Program-made: the position numbers and the translations under genes
Part shown: positions 9,029-19,000 of the stretch, one piece after another
Numbering within the stretch: position 1 is the first letter of the stretch
Layout of the letters: each line of letters opens with the position of its first letter
Notes under the pieces: generated by a model
The model's input: only the letters and a program-made list of their open reading frames with translations
Databases searched by the model: none
Told to the model about the DNA's origin: nothing
Virus record (IMG/VR): IMGVR_UViG_3300015371_000061
Coordinates: 1 to 48,558 of that record
DNA: 48,558 nt
From: a virus
Strand: one strand, 5' to 3'

Positions 9029-9418
9029 CTACTTCGTAGACGACTTTGAAGCTGCCGCCTTTGGTGCTGCTTCCTCCGGTGCCTCTTCCGGCGGTGGTGC
9101 AGGCTCGCCTCTGGACTCCATCATTGTGGGGCCTTCGGCTGCATCTGATACCGCCTGTACGTTCTCGAGGTCTGCCTTCGTCAGCTCACGCACGTCCTCT
9201 AGGGACAAGCCATGAACTGCCGCACGTCGAAGAACGTCGCTCTTCATGAGGTTGAGGTACGACTCGGGGACGAGAATGCCCGCCTTGACGTACTCTTCCT
9301 CATTGTCGCTGTACTTAGAGGGAAGCGCATCTCCCTCATGTGCTACAACGACCTGCTGCCGCGGATCACTGTCGTCCAGATCCACGAGGTCTGATGCAAG
9401 TACGAGATTGTCGGCCAT
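9029..9418 (-). CDS. Acidic structural-region protein, unknown function
   Basis: The 129-aa protein has an acidic N-terminus, a central helical part with LNLMKSDVLRRAAVHGLSLEDV, and a low-complexity tail rich in Ala, Pro and Glu ending in Lys/Ser. The central part looks like the small helical domain seen in head-tail proteins placed after capsid genes. It lies between the major capsid and connector genes. I do not recognise a family; a head completion or capsid-associated role is inferred from position. Confidence 0.6.
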   Translation of the reverse strand: MADNLVLASDLVDLDDSDPRQQVVVAHEGDALPSKYSDNEEEYVKAGILVPESYLNLMKSDVLRRAAVHGLSLEDVRELTKADLENVQAVSDAAEGPTMMESRGEPAPPPEEAPEEAAPKAAASKSSTK

Positions 9419-9429
9419 GTTTCACCCCC

Positions 9430-10422
9430 CTACGCGATCGCGGCCTTGATGATGTACCCAGCAAGCGCGTTGACCAGCTTGAAGTCATAGCGCCACTGGA
9501 CGCGGACGACTTCCGAAGTCCGCTTCTCTTCACGCCACCGCGTAACCCGGCGTGCTCCTGCATCCGGGTACGGGAACGTGAAGGTCTTGCCGAACGTCTG
9601 CGTGTAGTCCTCCGGGCCGGTGTCGGCCTTGCCGATCCACACGTCCTTGCCCCAGATCGAAGTCATGACCGGAGTGGCGTCGATGTTATCGGCGGAGTTG
9701 TACACCGCATTCGTGATGAGGATGCGACCGTTGAATCCCGTGAACAGGTTGATGGCCTGCACGATATCGTAGGTAGCAGCCTGCATCGTGTTGGGAACCC
9801 ACCTGTTGAGCAGAGCCGGGTGGTTGGCAAGCGTGAGCCACACGTTCCACGGAATGACCATCAGGTTCGGGTAGTCGAGAATCCCGGTGTAGATGGCGTT
9901 GATCGCGTCGATGATGTTCTTGACGGGATCGGCCGTGGACGTGTTCCACTGTGTCGCACCCGAGAGCGTGATCTTGTTGGACGACGCATAGTTGGATGCG
10001 TTGGTGACGAGAGCTGCAACTTTGGTCTCGTACTGGATCGTGAGCGCACGAGTGATGAGTCGCGTAGCATCTCGCTGCGGGTTGATCGCTGCCATCAGGT
10101 TGGCCTGGGCGTTCCTGTTGGCGGCGTTGACGACCTGAACCTCGGTGTCGTCTACGGCTGCCTGGAGAGCGTACTCCTTCGTGCTGAATACGTCCTCAGA
10201 CCACTTTCGCCCGCGAACCTCGTTGGCCTCGGTTCCAGGCTCACGCCGCGACGGGTACTGCAACCAGTCGCTGCGATCGAACACGCGATACCTGCCCGAA
10301 GGCAGATCCACGTTGAACGCTGGCATAACTTCGCCGGCGATGTAGTTCTGATCCTTGAAACCAACTGAGAAGTTGGTAAGGATCGGGTCTGCGTAAACAG
10401 CCCTAGAGTCGTACATCGGCAT
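9430..10422 (-). CDS. Major capsid protein
   Basis: The 330-aa protein forms the icosahedral shell. It begins YDSRAVYADPILTNFSVGF and contains WSEDVFSTKEYALQAAVDD and NPQRDATRLITRALTIQYE, matching the capsid group in which this N-terminal region precedes an HK97-type fold. DYPNLMVIPWNVWLTL (about 190-205) and a C-terminal strand with RVQWRYDFKL fit the A-domain and P-domain ends. It follows the decoration-like protein and protease-scaffold. No long N-terminal delta domain is visible, consistent with the separate scaffold in the protease gene. Confidence 0.9.
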   Translation of the reverse strand: MPMYDSRAVYADPILTNFSVGFKDQNYIAGEVMPAFNVDLPSGRYRVFDRSDWLQYPSRREPGTEANEVRGRKWSEDVFSTKEYALQAAVDDTEVQVVNAANRNAQANLMAAINPQRDATRLITRALTIQYETKVAALVTNASNYASSNKITLSGATQWNTSTADPVKNIIDAINAIYTGILDYPNLMVIPWNVWLTLANHPALLNRWVPNTMQAATYDIVQAINLFTGFNGRILITNAVYNSADNIDATPVMTSIWGKDVWIGKADTGPEDYTQTFGKTFTFPYPDAGARRVTRWREEKRTSEVVRVQWRYDFKLVNALAGYIIKAAIA

Positions 10423-10439
10423 TCTTCCTCACCCCCTTC

Positions 10440-10829
10440 TTAGAGCATCCACCTGCACGACCCGTAGCCACCAGCGGCGGCTGCGTGTGTGCAGACGGCA
10501 ACGACGAGTGTACCTGCCGAAGCTGTGCCCAGAGGCACGAGCGTACCATCGGCAGCCACACCAAGCACGAGCTGGTTGCCTGCAACGCATGGCGTTGCTC
10601 CGGCCTTGAAAGGAACCTGGCCGGACAGGGCGACGGGGACTCCCTTGCCCTTGGTGATTTCGCCTGCGGATACGCTTTCGATCGCGATACCGATAGGCGT
10701 GTCACCAACTGCGGAGACAGGTGAAACTGTCTCTGCGGTTGCAGACATCTTCACCGCGCAGTATTTCGTGATCGCGGCAGATGCGTCGAACCCCTTGTCG
10801 AGTCCGTAACTCCGAACGTCGTTTGGCAT
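10440..10829 (-). CDS. Capsid decoration protein (DUF2190-like)
   Basis: The 129-aa protein is small, Ala/Gly/Val-rich and beta-stranded, with GDTPIGIAIESVSAGE and FKAGATPCVAGNQLVLG repeating the strand-turn pattern of DUF2190/cement proteins that bind the outer capsid. It lies between protease-scaffold and major capsid protein, the usual place of decoration genes. Its ATG abuts the protease stop. The C-terminus ends AAAAGGYGSCRWML. Confidence 0.75.
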   Translation of the reverse strand: MPNDVRSYGLDKGFDASAAITKYCAVKMSATAETVSPVSAVGDTPIGIAIESVSAGEITKGKGVPVALSGQVPFKAGATPCVAGNQLVLGVAADGTLVPLGTASAGTLVVAVCTHAAAAGGYGSCRWML

Positions 10830-12286
10830 TACTCGTCACCCCCTCCCGAAAGAACGACCGGGATGCGAAGCTCCTGATAAGCCTGAGCCTCTTCTGGATG
10901 CTCGGCTGCGTACTGCACGAGCGCCTGGTCGTAGTCGATGTTTTCCTTCTCCGCAAGTGCGGCTGCACCGTCGGCAAACTTCTGCGACAGCAGAATCTTG
11001 TCAGCGGTGTCCTTGTCGTCATCGTTCCCGTTGAGAACGTTGCCGATTTCGTGCATGTGGACGAAGCCCTTGGACGTGGCCTCGCTCATGACCTGAGCGA
11101 ACTCGCCCACGGTGATCTCGCCCTTCTCGAGCTTGAGCTTGGCGTCCCTAACTGCGTCCCGATGGACGACAGCGAGAACCTTGCCATCAGGCGATCGAAT
11201 GCCCTCGGCAAACTTCTGGGCCTCCTGCTCCTGCCGATACTCACGGTTCGCCATGATTTCGGCATACAGCTCTGGCTCCGTTTCGGAGAGCTTCTGAACC
11301 TGCGGCTCGGGCGGTGCATTCCGCGCCGCTGCCTCAGAAAGAGCCTGGATCTTGCTGTTGATGGCCTCGTCAGTCGAGTCCTCGGGAAGACCAAGCCTCT
11401 CGCAAAGTGCCTTCCTATCCACTACGTCACCACCCTCCTGTGGTTCAGGCTCCGGCGGAGCCGGCGGCCGATTGAGAATTCGCTCGTACAGATCGAAGTC
11501 TGACAAGTTGATGGGCGCGATGCCCTTGGCGAACGGTGTGTTGGTAAAGGCTCCACCCCACAACACGTTCTTGAATGAGTCGCCTGATGTGGGATGATCC
11601 CATTCAGGCAGCCTTTCTACCGATACGTACCTCCATTCGCCGTCCTGAATCTCCTTGAGAGCCGTTGGTGTAGGCTTGAGTCCGACGTAGAAACCGTCGT
11701 CCCTAACCTCGACCGCCTGTACGGTCGCAGCGGCCTTCGTGCCCTTGCTCGGGTCTTTGCCGTGGTCGTAATTCCACGTGACCTCGCGCTCCAGCACGTT
11801 GCCCGTGAAATTGGACGCCATCTCGTTGGCGACGTCTTTCGTGAAGTCGATTTCGCCGTACTCGGGATGGGCGTACTTGCGGTAGTTGAAGGCATGAACC
11901 CAAATGAGTCCATCATCCCCAGGCTCCGCAAGACTCTGAACGATGGTCTGTGGTTCCAAGTTATCCTGCCTCCCTAATATCCGCTGTAACATCGCCTTGA
12001 CACGCGACTTTGCCGCGGCTGGCATGCCTTGTACTTGGTTGAGTCGTGCAAGCGCGTTCCTGACATGGGGCAGATCCGGCTTTCCGCTACCGTCCTTGTA
12101 AGGCAGATGCCGTAACGAACGCGGAGTAGTCTTGCCGCCACTGTCTTTCGATCCTCCAGCTGAGATGTACGCGAATGAGCCGTCCGGTAGGTTGTTGACG
12201 AATGCGGTTGACCATACCGCAAACTCTTGTAGCCCCCACTCGGAGAGCTCTTGTACCGTCGGCTCTATCCAACACGAGTCACACAT
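10829..12286 (-). CDS. Prohead protease-scaffold (Mu I-like) with N-terminal accessory domain
   Basis: The product (485 aa from the ATG at 12286) has three parts. Residues 15-110 carry LPDGSFAYIS and TPRSLRHLPYKDGSGKPDLP, a domain seen in several phage head proteins. Residues 120-260 resemble Mu protein I: NYDHGKDPSKGT with a candidate catalytic His (about 175), RYVSVERLPEW with a candidate Ser (about 222), and WGGAFTNTPF. Residues 280-485 are Pro/Glu-rich then coiled coil, the scaffold. Such proteins shape the prohead and cut it, and themselves, before packaging. The ATG is preferred because AAGAG precedes it and the preceding small gene stops two bases upstream; a longer frame reaches 12448. 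Confidence 0.85.
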   Translation of the reverse strand: MCDSCWIEPTVQELSEWGLQEFAVWSTAFVNNLPDGSFAYISAGGSKDSGGKTTPRSLRHLPYKDGSGKPDLPHVRNALARLNQVQGMPAAAKSRVKAMLQRILGRQDNLEPQTIVQSLAEPGDDGLIWVHAFNYRKYAHPEYGEIDFTKDVANEMASNFTGNVLEREVTWNYDHGKDPSKGTKAAATVQAVEVRDDGFYVGLKPTPTALKEIQDGEWRYVSVERLPEWDHPTSGDSFKNVLWGGAFTNTPFAKGIAPINLSDFDLYERILNRPPAPPEPEPQEGGDVVDRKALCERLGLPEDSTDEAINSKIQALSEAAARNAPPEPQVQKLSETEPELYAEIMANREYRQEQEAQKFAEGIRSPDGKVLAVVHRDAVRDAKLKLEKGEITVGEFAQVMSEATSKGFVHMHEIGNVLNGNDDDKDTADKILLSQKFADGAAALAEKENIDYDQALVQYAAEHPEEAQAYQELRIPVVLSGGGDE

Positions 12287-12288
12287 CT

Positions 12289-12477
12289 CTAGCTCTTTGC
12301 TGTCCCGCCTACTCGGAGGGACATGGCACGATTGCCTCTGCCCTGTGGGACGTTCGTGCGTCCGCGTGCGCCCTTGGCCACGAACTGTGTGCCCTGGAAG
12401 CCACGCCCACGTGAGTTGAAGGCCATCACCTGACCGCGCTTCATCCACACGTCTCGTGCTAGCTGCGTATCAGCCAC
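12289..12477 (-). CDS. Small basic protein, unknown function
   Basis: A 62-aa product from a GTG at 12477, with AGGAGGCGATTGTA just upstream. It is rich in Gly and Arg (SRGRGFQGTQFVAKGARGRT) with almost no acidic residues after residue 10. Its stop lies two bases before the protease ATG, so both are probably translated from one coupled unit. I recognise no family. The composition would suit nucleic acid or scaffold contact, but this is speculative. Confidence 0.6.
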   Translation of the reverse strand: MADTQLARDVWMKRGQVMAFNSRGRGFQGTQFVAKGARGRTNVPQGRGNRAMSLRVGGTAKS

Positions 12478-12498
12478 TACAATCGCCTCCTGTGTATT

Positions 12499-12711
12499 TT
12501 ACAACACTCCAGCATTCTCATCCTTTTCGTACCACGGTCTACGATCTGGTTCAGGAACCGAGTTCGCTTCTGTGATGGAAATGTCCGGGTCGTTGCGGAG
12601 CGGATGCTGTCCGTAAAACCCCACAGGCACCGACACGGGTTCCACTTTCCTGACGCGGCCATCTCCGTCCCTCGTTCGGAGCTGTTCTACTGTGAGTCCA
12701 TCATGGCTCAC
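12499..12711 (-). CDS. Small protein of unknown function after portal
   Basis: The product is 70 aa from a GTG at 12711 with GGAGGG 8 nt upstream, starting just after the portal stop (12716-12718). The frame stays open upstream to 12885, but that part lies inside the portal gene and has no ribosome site. The sequence is polar, with TVEQLRTRDGDGRVR near the start and Pro-rich stretches (SVPEPDRRPWYEKD). It contains one copy of the dispersed AAAACCCCACAG motif. I recognise no family. Confidence 0.6.
   Translation of the reverse strand: MSHDGLTVEQLRTRDGDGRVRKVEPVSVPVGFYGQHPLRNDPDISITEANSVPEPDRRPWYEKDENAGVL
12616..12625 (+). repeat. Dispersed motif site 1 (AAACCCCACA core)
   Basis: Core AAACCCCACA in context AAAACCCCACAGGC, on the plus strand and inside a leftward gene. 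Related near-matches lie close by at about 12746 and 12796. Confidence 0.6.
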
Positions 12712-12715
12712 GGTG

Positions 12716-14290
12716 TCATCCCTCCGTTGTGGCCTTTGGTTGATTTCCCCCCACAGGCCCACGTGTACCAGCCCGACCGCTGGACTGTGTGGCCTGTGGG
12801 GTGTCCTGGGTCTGCGGGCCAGCTTTGCTAGCCACGGCCTTGAGCGTACCGGCGGACGCTGTGCCGAAGTTGCCGCCCCCTCCACCTGCTGGTAGCAGCC
12901 CAGCCTTTGCTAGTGCGATCTGTTCCGGTGCGACAAACGGCTTCAAGTTCTCTTCGTTCACGCGGACGGAAGCCTTGTCCCAAGTTGTGGGCCAATCGAA
13001 GAGCTGACGCACGTATTCCTCGAATCCGTCGTCCACAGAAATGACGTTTTCGGAGACGAGGTTGCGGATGGCCGCTGCAAGCATCTGCTGGTCACGGGAC
13101 TCGCCGATACCTCTGACTTTGAGAGCTGGATATCGCTCAACTGTGAAGTTATAATCGACAAGTTGTGGTATAAGATGCTGATTTAGTCCGCTGCATACCA
13201 TAGCACCTATCTGACGCAGCGACTTGAGCAGCATATCGAACGACGTTGCCATGTTCGATCGTGAGCCCGTTGTCCCTGCCGAGGACGTGCCGTTGATGAA
13301 CTGCGCCAAAACGTTGCGCGCAATCATCAAGTCGTGGTGCTCTGCGGACTCTAGTGCGTTGGTGAGCTGCCCTTCTGGCTTCGCAAATCCGACCTCCCAA
13401 CCCATAGGACGAACGATGTGTGCCTGCTCGTTCGTTCTGAGGTTGCGTGCCATGTCTCGTGCGTACTTGAGGTCGTTGTCGTCGTATCCAGGCGGCAGGA
13501 TGATATCGGGGATGCCGATACCATGCCTCTCCTTCTGGATGGCGTCGATCTTGTACAGGTTGTTCTTGTAGTACCAATGCTGGAATGCTGTCCGTAGGAT
13601 GGACTGACCCTCGAGATTCCCACCTTCCTTGTCGAACGTGAAGATGACCATCTTGTCGATGGGAATGAGGACAGGCTCGTCCTCTAGCACCTGGTACTGC
13701 TCGTTCGGATCTGCCTTCCGATGCCACATTCCAACAGGCCCGCCGTTCTGGTCGTACTGGAAGTGATCGAGTGTGACGGCAGGCCGTGGTGCGAGCTTAC
13801 GGAGCATGGTATAGTTGCGACTGTTGCTCGATGGCCTGAGCGGACGCCATGCTGCCTCTACGAAGACCTCTTCTAGACAGGAGAAGCCATAATCGAGGAA
13901 CGTCAAGACATGCGTGAGCACATCGAACCACGTGGAGGTCATGAATTGGAACAGGTTGTACTCGATGAACTCAGCAGCGTCCAAGTCAACTCTGTCCGTA
14001 GACGCGGGCTCCACGTACCAGTCAGCTCCGAGCACAGGGAACTTGCACACCCGCAGAGACAACCTGACCTGAGCATCGTTCCGCTTCATCTTCTCGTAGG
14101 TGCGGAGCGCAGAGATGCGCGGGTACAGCGCCGTGTTGTACTCGATGGGGATGGCGTAGAAGGGGCTGTTGACGCCCTGCTCCCTGTAGTGCATTGGTTC
14201 AGGGACTTCCTTGCCTTCGGCGTCGTGGATCATTGGGCCTTGACTGACACGCCCGTTACTGCGGGCGACAGCTTCTTCGATCGTGGACAC
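12716..14290 (-). CDS. Portal protein (Mu gp29-like, DUF935 type)
   Basis: The 524-aa protein forms the dodecameric ring at one capsid vertex through which DNA passes. Features of the DUF935 group include LRTYEKMKRNDAQVRLSL (about 65-80), the FLDYGFSCLEEVF segment, PIDKMVIFTFDKEGGNLEG (about 210-230) and HGIGIPDIILPPG. The C-terminal 70 residues are Gly/Ala/Thr/Gln-rich and probably disordered. It lies between the large terminase and the protease-scaffold, as in Mu-type head modules. Start ATG or GTG at 14290, immediately after the terminase stop. Confidence 0.9.
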   Translation of the reverse strand: MSTIEEAVARSNGRVSQGPMIHDAEGKEVPEPMHYREQGVNSPFYAIPIEYNTALYPRISALRTYEKMKRNDAQVRLSLRVCKFPVLGADWYVEPASTDRVDLDAAEFIEYNLFQFMTSTWFDVLTHVLTFLDYGFSCLEEVFVEAAWRPLRPSSNSRNYTMLRKLAPRPAVTLDHFQYDQNGGPVGMWHRKADPNEQYQVLEDEPVLIPIDKMVIFTFDKEGGNLEGQSILRTAFQHWYYKNNLYKIDAIQKERHGIGIPDIILPPGYDDNDLKYARDMARNLRTNEQAHIVRPMGWEVGFAKPEGQLTNALESAEHHDLMIARNVLAQFINGTSSAGTTGSRSNMATSFDMLLKSLRQIGAMVCSGLNQHLIPQLVDYNFTVERYPALKVRGIGESRDQQMLAAAIRNLVSENVISVDDGFEEYVRQLFDWPTTWDKASVRVNEENLKPFVAPEQIALAKAGLLPAGGGGGNFGTASAGTLKAVASKAGPQTQDTPQATQSSGRAGTRGPVGGNQPKATTEG

Positions 14291-15672
14291 TACATGGCCT
14301 CCAATTTGAACTGATCGTCATACTGGAAAAAGCCGTTGGTTCCAGCACCGACCATCATGGTCTGCCTGTACACGTCCGATAGTCGCGCGCCGGCGCCTAG
14401 ACAGAAGTATTCTCCGAAGAAGTAGCGCAATGCGTCCGGTGAATGTGAGTTCTGATGTGTGAACTTCTCTTCGACAGTCTCGCCTGGCTTGATCTGGAAC
14501 GTGTTGAGCTCTCGAATCAAGTTGACGCAGCTCTTGTCGATGAAGAACCGCTGCTTGACGCTACCGTCATCCAACGGTACACCACGCATGACGCGCTTGA
14601 CTTCCTCGATTGCCAACATCGGCCCTACGCGCCTGCCGAGGACGTGTCCGAACCTAATTTGCATAGTGGCAATACCATCTGCGCCGGATGGATCAGCGGC
14701 GATGAAGTCAACATGGAATCCTGGTGGGTTGGCCCGACCCGCCAAGGTTTCACAATGCTGTACTGTGGCTCGTCCTGACTCGTAGTGCTCTCGCCAGACA
14801 TAAACGTTCTCCTCTGGATCAACCATTATGTCCAGGCACACGAACGGATCACGGAACCCGAAGTCCACGGCCCAGTAATTTCGCCAATGCCGCAGATACC
14901 GAGCGGTAATGGCCTCTAGATCTACGACGTGAACCTTCTCGTCGAACTCTGCGTAGACCTTGCCCTCGAATGACGTGAATTCAGCGCAAACTTCCTGTCG
15001 GAAGATAACATCGGACATTTCTGTCTTCATCTGCTGAATCTCGGGGTCGTCGATCGTCCCGTTGAACTTGTGAGTGTTCATCCATGACGGGAACTGCCAG
15101 GAATCCCATGTGTCGTAGTTGGGGTCGAATCCACGTCCCCAATACGTCCAATACCAGTTGAATCCCTTGGGCGTGGACGGGAAGATGGCCCTGCCGCGCT
15201 TGTCAGCGAGTGCCGGACGCACGTAGCGTGTCCATGTCAGCTCTACGTGCTCGCCAGCCTCGCACATGACAGCTCCATTGAGCCCCTTACCCTGTAGGCT
15301 CTTAGGCTTCTCAGCAGATACGACCTTGACATACGTTTGCCACGGAAACATGACCGCCATGTTGCCGGCCTTGGGTGAGTATGAAATTTTCGTCCGCGGA
15401 TGGTTGTAAATCGCTGGTACGTTCTGGATCTGGCTGACGAGAACCTCGAATTCGCGTTCGCCAAGCTCGTATGTTGGCCCTACGAGCCAGAACGTTCCAC
15501 GTGGAACCATGAAATCCGGCCAGAAGTCCGCGATGGCGGATGTGCTCTTGCCGAATCGTCTTCCACAACACGGAACCTTGAAACGTGCGTTACTGTCGTG
15601 TATGAGAGCCTGAGATGGGTGGGGATCGTATTCAATCTCTTCCCAAATCTGCTGTCGGTTGTAGGTCGTCAC
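14290..15672 (-). CDS. terL: Terminase large subunit
   Basis: The 460-aa protein is the ATPase-nuclease that packages DNA. Walker A is GRRFGKS at residues 37-43. A Walker B-like segment GAVMCEAGE lies at 133-141, with E138 as the likely catalytic glutamate; the usual preceding Asp is Cys. The nuclease half has AVDFGFRDP (Asp about 270) and AADPSGAD (Asp about 327), then HSPDALRYFF near the C-terminus. Start GTG at 15672 overlaps the previous stop as GTGA. The gene lies mid-operon behind the fibre genes rather than first, and the possible small subunit is 5.5 kb upstream. Confidence 0.95.
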   Translation of the reverse strand: MTTYNRQQIWEEIEYDPHPSQALIHDSNARFKVPCCGRRFGKSTSAIADFWPDFMVPRGTFWLVGPTYELGEREFEVLVSQIQNVPAIYNHPRTKISYSPKAGNMAVMFPWQTYVKVVSAEKPKSLQGKGLNGAVMCEAGEHVELTWTRYVRPALADKRGRAIFPSTPKGFNWYWTYWGRGFDPNYDTWDSWQFPSWMNTHKFNGTIDDPEIQQMKTEMSDVIFRQEVCAEFTSFEGKVYAEFDEKVHVVDLEAITARYLRHWRNYWAVDFGFRDPFVCLDIMVDPEENVYVWREHYESGRATVQHCETLAGRANPPGFHVDFIAADPSGADGIATMQIRFGHVLGRRVGPMLAIEEVKRVMRGVPLDDGSVKQRFFIDKSCVNLIRELNTFQIKPGETVEEKFTHQNSHSPDALRYFFGEYFCLGAGARLSDVYRQTMMVGAGTNGFFQYDDQFKLEAM

Positions 15673-16025
15673 AAGGCTGGTGCCACAGCGATGTAGAGGT
15701 ATCGGTAGTTAGGCACACTTAGTAGCTCTGCTCCGGGCGTCGTGAGATGCAGCGTGAACCACCCCAGGTGCGGATAGAACTTCCCTGACGCCACGAGGTC
15801 AGCCGCGATGGTGTTGAAGTCGAACCCCAGGAGCTTCGTAGGCGCGTCCACGATGGCCGCATCTTCTTGATCGGCTATAACGATGCCGCCCCACGTCTTG
15901 AGTGAGAATTTGGCCGACGCTCCTGTGAGATCTTCGCTGATGGGCACACCTGGAGCCTTCTCTGCGTACATAGTCAGCCCTTCAAGTGTGTCTCCTAAGC
16001 GGATTCCGAAATCAGCTACGGGCAT
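15669..16025 (-). CDS. Baseplate BppU-N-like structural protein (tentative)
   Basis: The 118-aa protein has a single beta-rich domain: IRLGDTLEGL, then DLTGASAKFSLKTWGG, IVDAPTKLLGFDF and a C-terminal YRYLYIAVAPAL. The order of strands is like the N-terminal domain of BppU-type baseplate and fibre-attachment proteins. It sits between the long fibre gene and the large terminase, consistent with an attachment role for that fibre. The family match is from pattern memory and is weak; a small virion decoration protein is the alternative. Confidence 0.5.
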   Translation of the reverse strand: MPVADFGIRLGDTLEGLTMYAEKAPGVPISEDLTGASAKFSLKTWGGIVIADQEDAAIVDAPTKLLGFDFNTIAADLVASGKFYPHLGWFTLHLTTPGAELLSVPNYRYLYIAVAPAL

Positions 16026-16038
16026 TGGTCATCCATTT

Positions 16039-19000
16039 CTAGGATCGTCCTCCTATGGTAACACCATTCGATCCCGAAGCCTCAACCAGTCCACGCCCGA
16101 CGCGGCCCCCGATTGATGAAAACCCCACAGCCCTGGCGTTGATGTTGCCAGAACCTGGTGGTAGCCAAAGGATCGTCCTAACTACCACGTGGATACCTAT
16201 GCTGTCACTTACGGAGAGCAGGGTGTCTGAAATAAACCGTGGCTTTATGATCGTAAGCGTGGGCGCAAAGACCAGCAGATTGTCCGTGAGGGCTCTTGCC
16301 ACAACTGCGTGAGTGACAAGCACGTCGGTCATGCTTACGAGAGTGTCGGTTAGTGGCCTTGGAGCTGCTACCGTCCTGGTGACACTGACCGAGAACGTCA
16401 AAAGGTTGTCCGTCAGTGGCCGTGTGACGACCTTGGTGACGGTCAGGGTCGGTGAAAACGCCAGCAACGTATCTGCAATAGGCCGTGAGACAACCTGAGC
16501 GACGCTCACCGACGGGCTGAACGTCAAAAGCGTGTCCGTAATCGGCCTGGTGATAACCTGTGTGACCGCAACGGATGGGCTGAATGCCAGAAGTGTGTCC
16601 GTGATAGCCCGGAATGGCCCCTTGACGGCTGTAACACTCGGCGAGAAGGTCAACAGCGCGTCTGTGATCCCACGTGTGACCACAATGCTGCGCGCAATGC
16701 TGTCTGAGGGCGTCAACAGCGTATCTGTGATGGGCTTTGTGACCAGGCGCTGGGCTGTAACGCTGGGACTGAACGCCAGGAGCGTATCCGTGAGCTGTCG
16801 CGTGATCGTGATGCCCACGGACGGGCTGAATGACAGCAATGTGTCCGTTATGGGGGCTGAAATCGCGCGCTGAACTGTGACCGCCGGCGCGAACGATAGG
16901 AGCGTGTCCGTGAGGGCTCGAGTTGCGGCCAGAGTGCGGACGATGCTGTCTGAAGGCGCTAGAAGCGTATCTGTAACAGGTCGTGGTGCGGCTAGAGTAC
17001 GCACAATGCTGTCACTTGGTGTGAGCAGCGTGTCTGTAATCGCCCGCTGTGGCCCCTTGATAACGGAAATACTCGGGCTGAACGTGAGCAGCGCGTCTGT
17101 CAGCGGGATGGTGAGGACGACAGCTCGTGCGATACTGTCCGTGGGCGTGAGGAGCTGATCTGTGAGGCTCCGAATTGGCCCCTTGACGACCGCTATAGCT
17201 GGTGTGAACGACAGCAGCGTATCCGTTAGTGGGAACGTGACTACTATCGTGCGCGCAATGCTGTCCGTAGGCGACAGCAACGTGTCCGTGACGGCCCGTG
17301 TGATGATGGGACGCGCTAACGTGACGCTGAACGTCAGCAGGGAGTCCGTGATTGGCCGTGTGAGGACTACAGCTCGAGCTATTGTGTCCGAAGGAGCGAG
17401 CAGCGTATCCGTGATGCTTCTTAGGAACGTTGGCGTGCGTACAATGCTGTCAGATGGCGTCAGGAGTGTGTCTGTAATCCCACGTGTAAGGACAACTGCA
17501 CGCGCAATGCTGTCCGACGCTGAGAGCAACGTATCCGTGATGGTACGTGGCGCAACAAGGGTGCGCACTATGGAATCCGAGGGCGACAGCAAGGTATCGG
17601 TGATAGGCCGCGTGGTAGGCGCAGTACGGACAATGCTATCCGATGGTGCTAACAGCGTATCTGTGATCGACCGTGGTGCTGCTAGCGTCCTGGTAATGCT
17701 GTCACTAGGCGTGAGCAACGTATCCGTAAGCGGGACGGTGATAACACGGGAAGCTGCGATGCTATCTGAGGGCGAAAGCAGCGTATCGGTGATTAGCCGA
17801 CCGGGTATGACAGTCCGTGCGATGGAGTCGGTCATGCCTGACGACCCTGTCATGTCCGCCAATGGGTAGTCGCTGAACTGCTTGGTGATGTGGAGGTCGT
17901 CCAGGTCGAACGTGACGGTGCCCGTCCACGTAGACCAGAAGTCCATATCCACAATGTCCGCTGACGTGCCTGCTAGGGTCTGCGTCTGTGTGGTGCCACC
18001 GTTGGCGCGCACCTTCCACTGGTACGTGGCCGTGGTAATGTCGAATGCCACGTCAATCACGTACAGCGTGTTGATCGACATTGTGATGACAGCCGTGCCA
18101 GCAGTACCGCCGATGAAGCTCTGTAAGTTACCGCCTGTGGTGATGGATAAACGACTGACAGGGTTGGAGCCGTCCACGGTGAAGATACGGCTAGTGCTGG
18201 AAGGCAACGCTGAGAAGTAGATAGAGAATCTCGCCGTGAACTGGCGCAAGCTCGCAGGGAAGTTGATCTTGGAGTCAGACGAGCCCGTTAGTGACGCACG
18301 AACATGACGTGTGCCTGTGCGTGGGTTGGCTGTAGAGAATGCTAGAGCTGCACCGGCTCCGCCCGTGAATATGTCCGTGAGTGCGGCCTCGCTCTCAAAA
18401 CTCGTGGCGGTAATGTCGTTCGACGTTGGTACGTACCCGCCACCAAGTAGTGTGTCCGTGATAGAGCGTGTCCAAGTCTTGGCAGCCGTGACGCTTGGGC
18501 TGAAGGACAGCAACGTGTCCGTCAACGGGATGGTGAGGACTACGGTTCGCGCTATTGCATCTGACGGCGCGAGTAAGGTATCTGTGATCGCCCGTTGCGG
18601 CCCCTTGGTGATGGCAATGCTGTCGCTTGGCGCTAACAGCGTATCCGTCATGCCACGGGCTATGACCTGTGACGGCACAATGCTATCTGATGGTGATAGC
18701 AGCGTGTCGGTCAGGTTACGTGGCGCTGAGACTGTGCGCGTGACGCTAGGGGAGAACGCCGTAAGCGTGTCCGTAAGCGCCTTGACGTATGTGGGCGTGC
18801 GAACAATTGAGTCAGACGGTGCTAGGAGCGTATCCGTGATGTTGCGCGTAGTGGATACCGCTGCGCCTACGGGGTCGAAATCGACCGTCATGATGCTGAC
18901 GTTCGGCGTGCCACCACCAAGTGCCCACGTCATCGTCTGCGAGCTGCCCGTCGCTGCTATGCGTGCGCCTGTTTCTCCGCCGTTGTCGGAGTAGAACTCG

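Noticed and set aside
9340-10368. 342-aa plus-strand open frame
   Set aside because: It is antisense to the major capsid gene, has no ribosome site or recognisable domain, and is explained by codon bias of the true gene.
10781-11503. 240-aa plus-strand open frame
   Set aside because: Antisense to the protease-scaffold gene; Arg/Leu-rich shadow composition.
13149-13727. 192-aa minus-strand frame
   Set aside because: Overlaps the portal gene in another frame and has no domain; shadow ORF.
16190-18846. CRISPR array
   Set aside because: Repeats are 63-nt in-frame coding units without spacers of constant length.
16313-18994. Long plus-strand open frames rich in VSV/SVSV
   Set aside because: They are the antisense reading of the 63-nt repeats in the fibre gene; the periodicity keeps them open.
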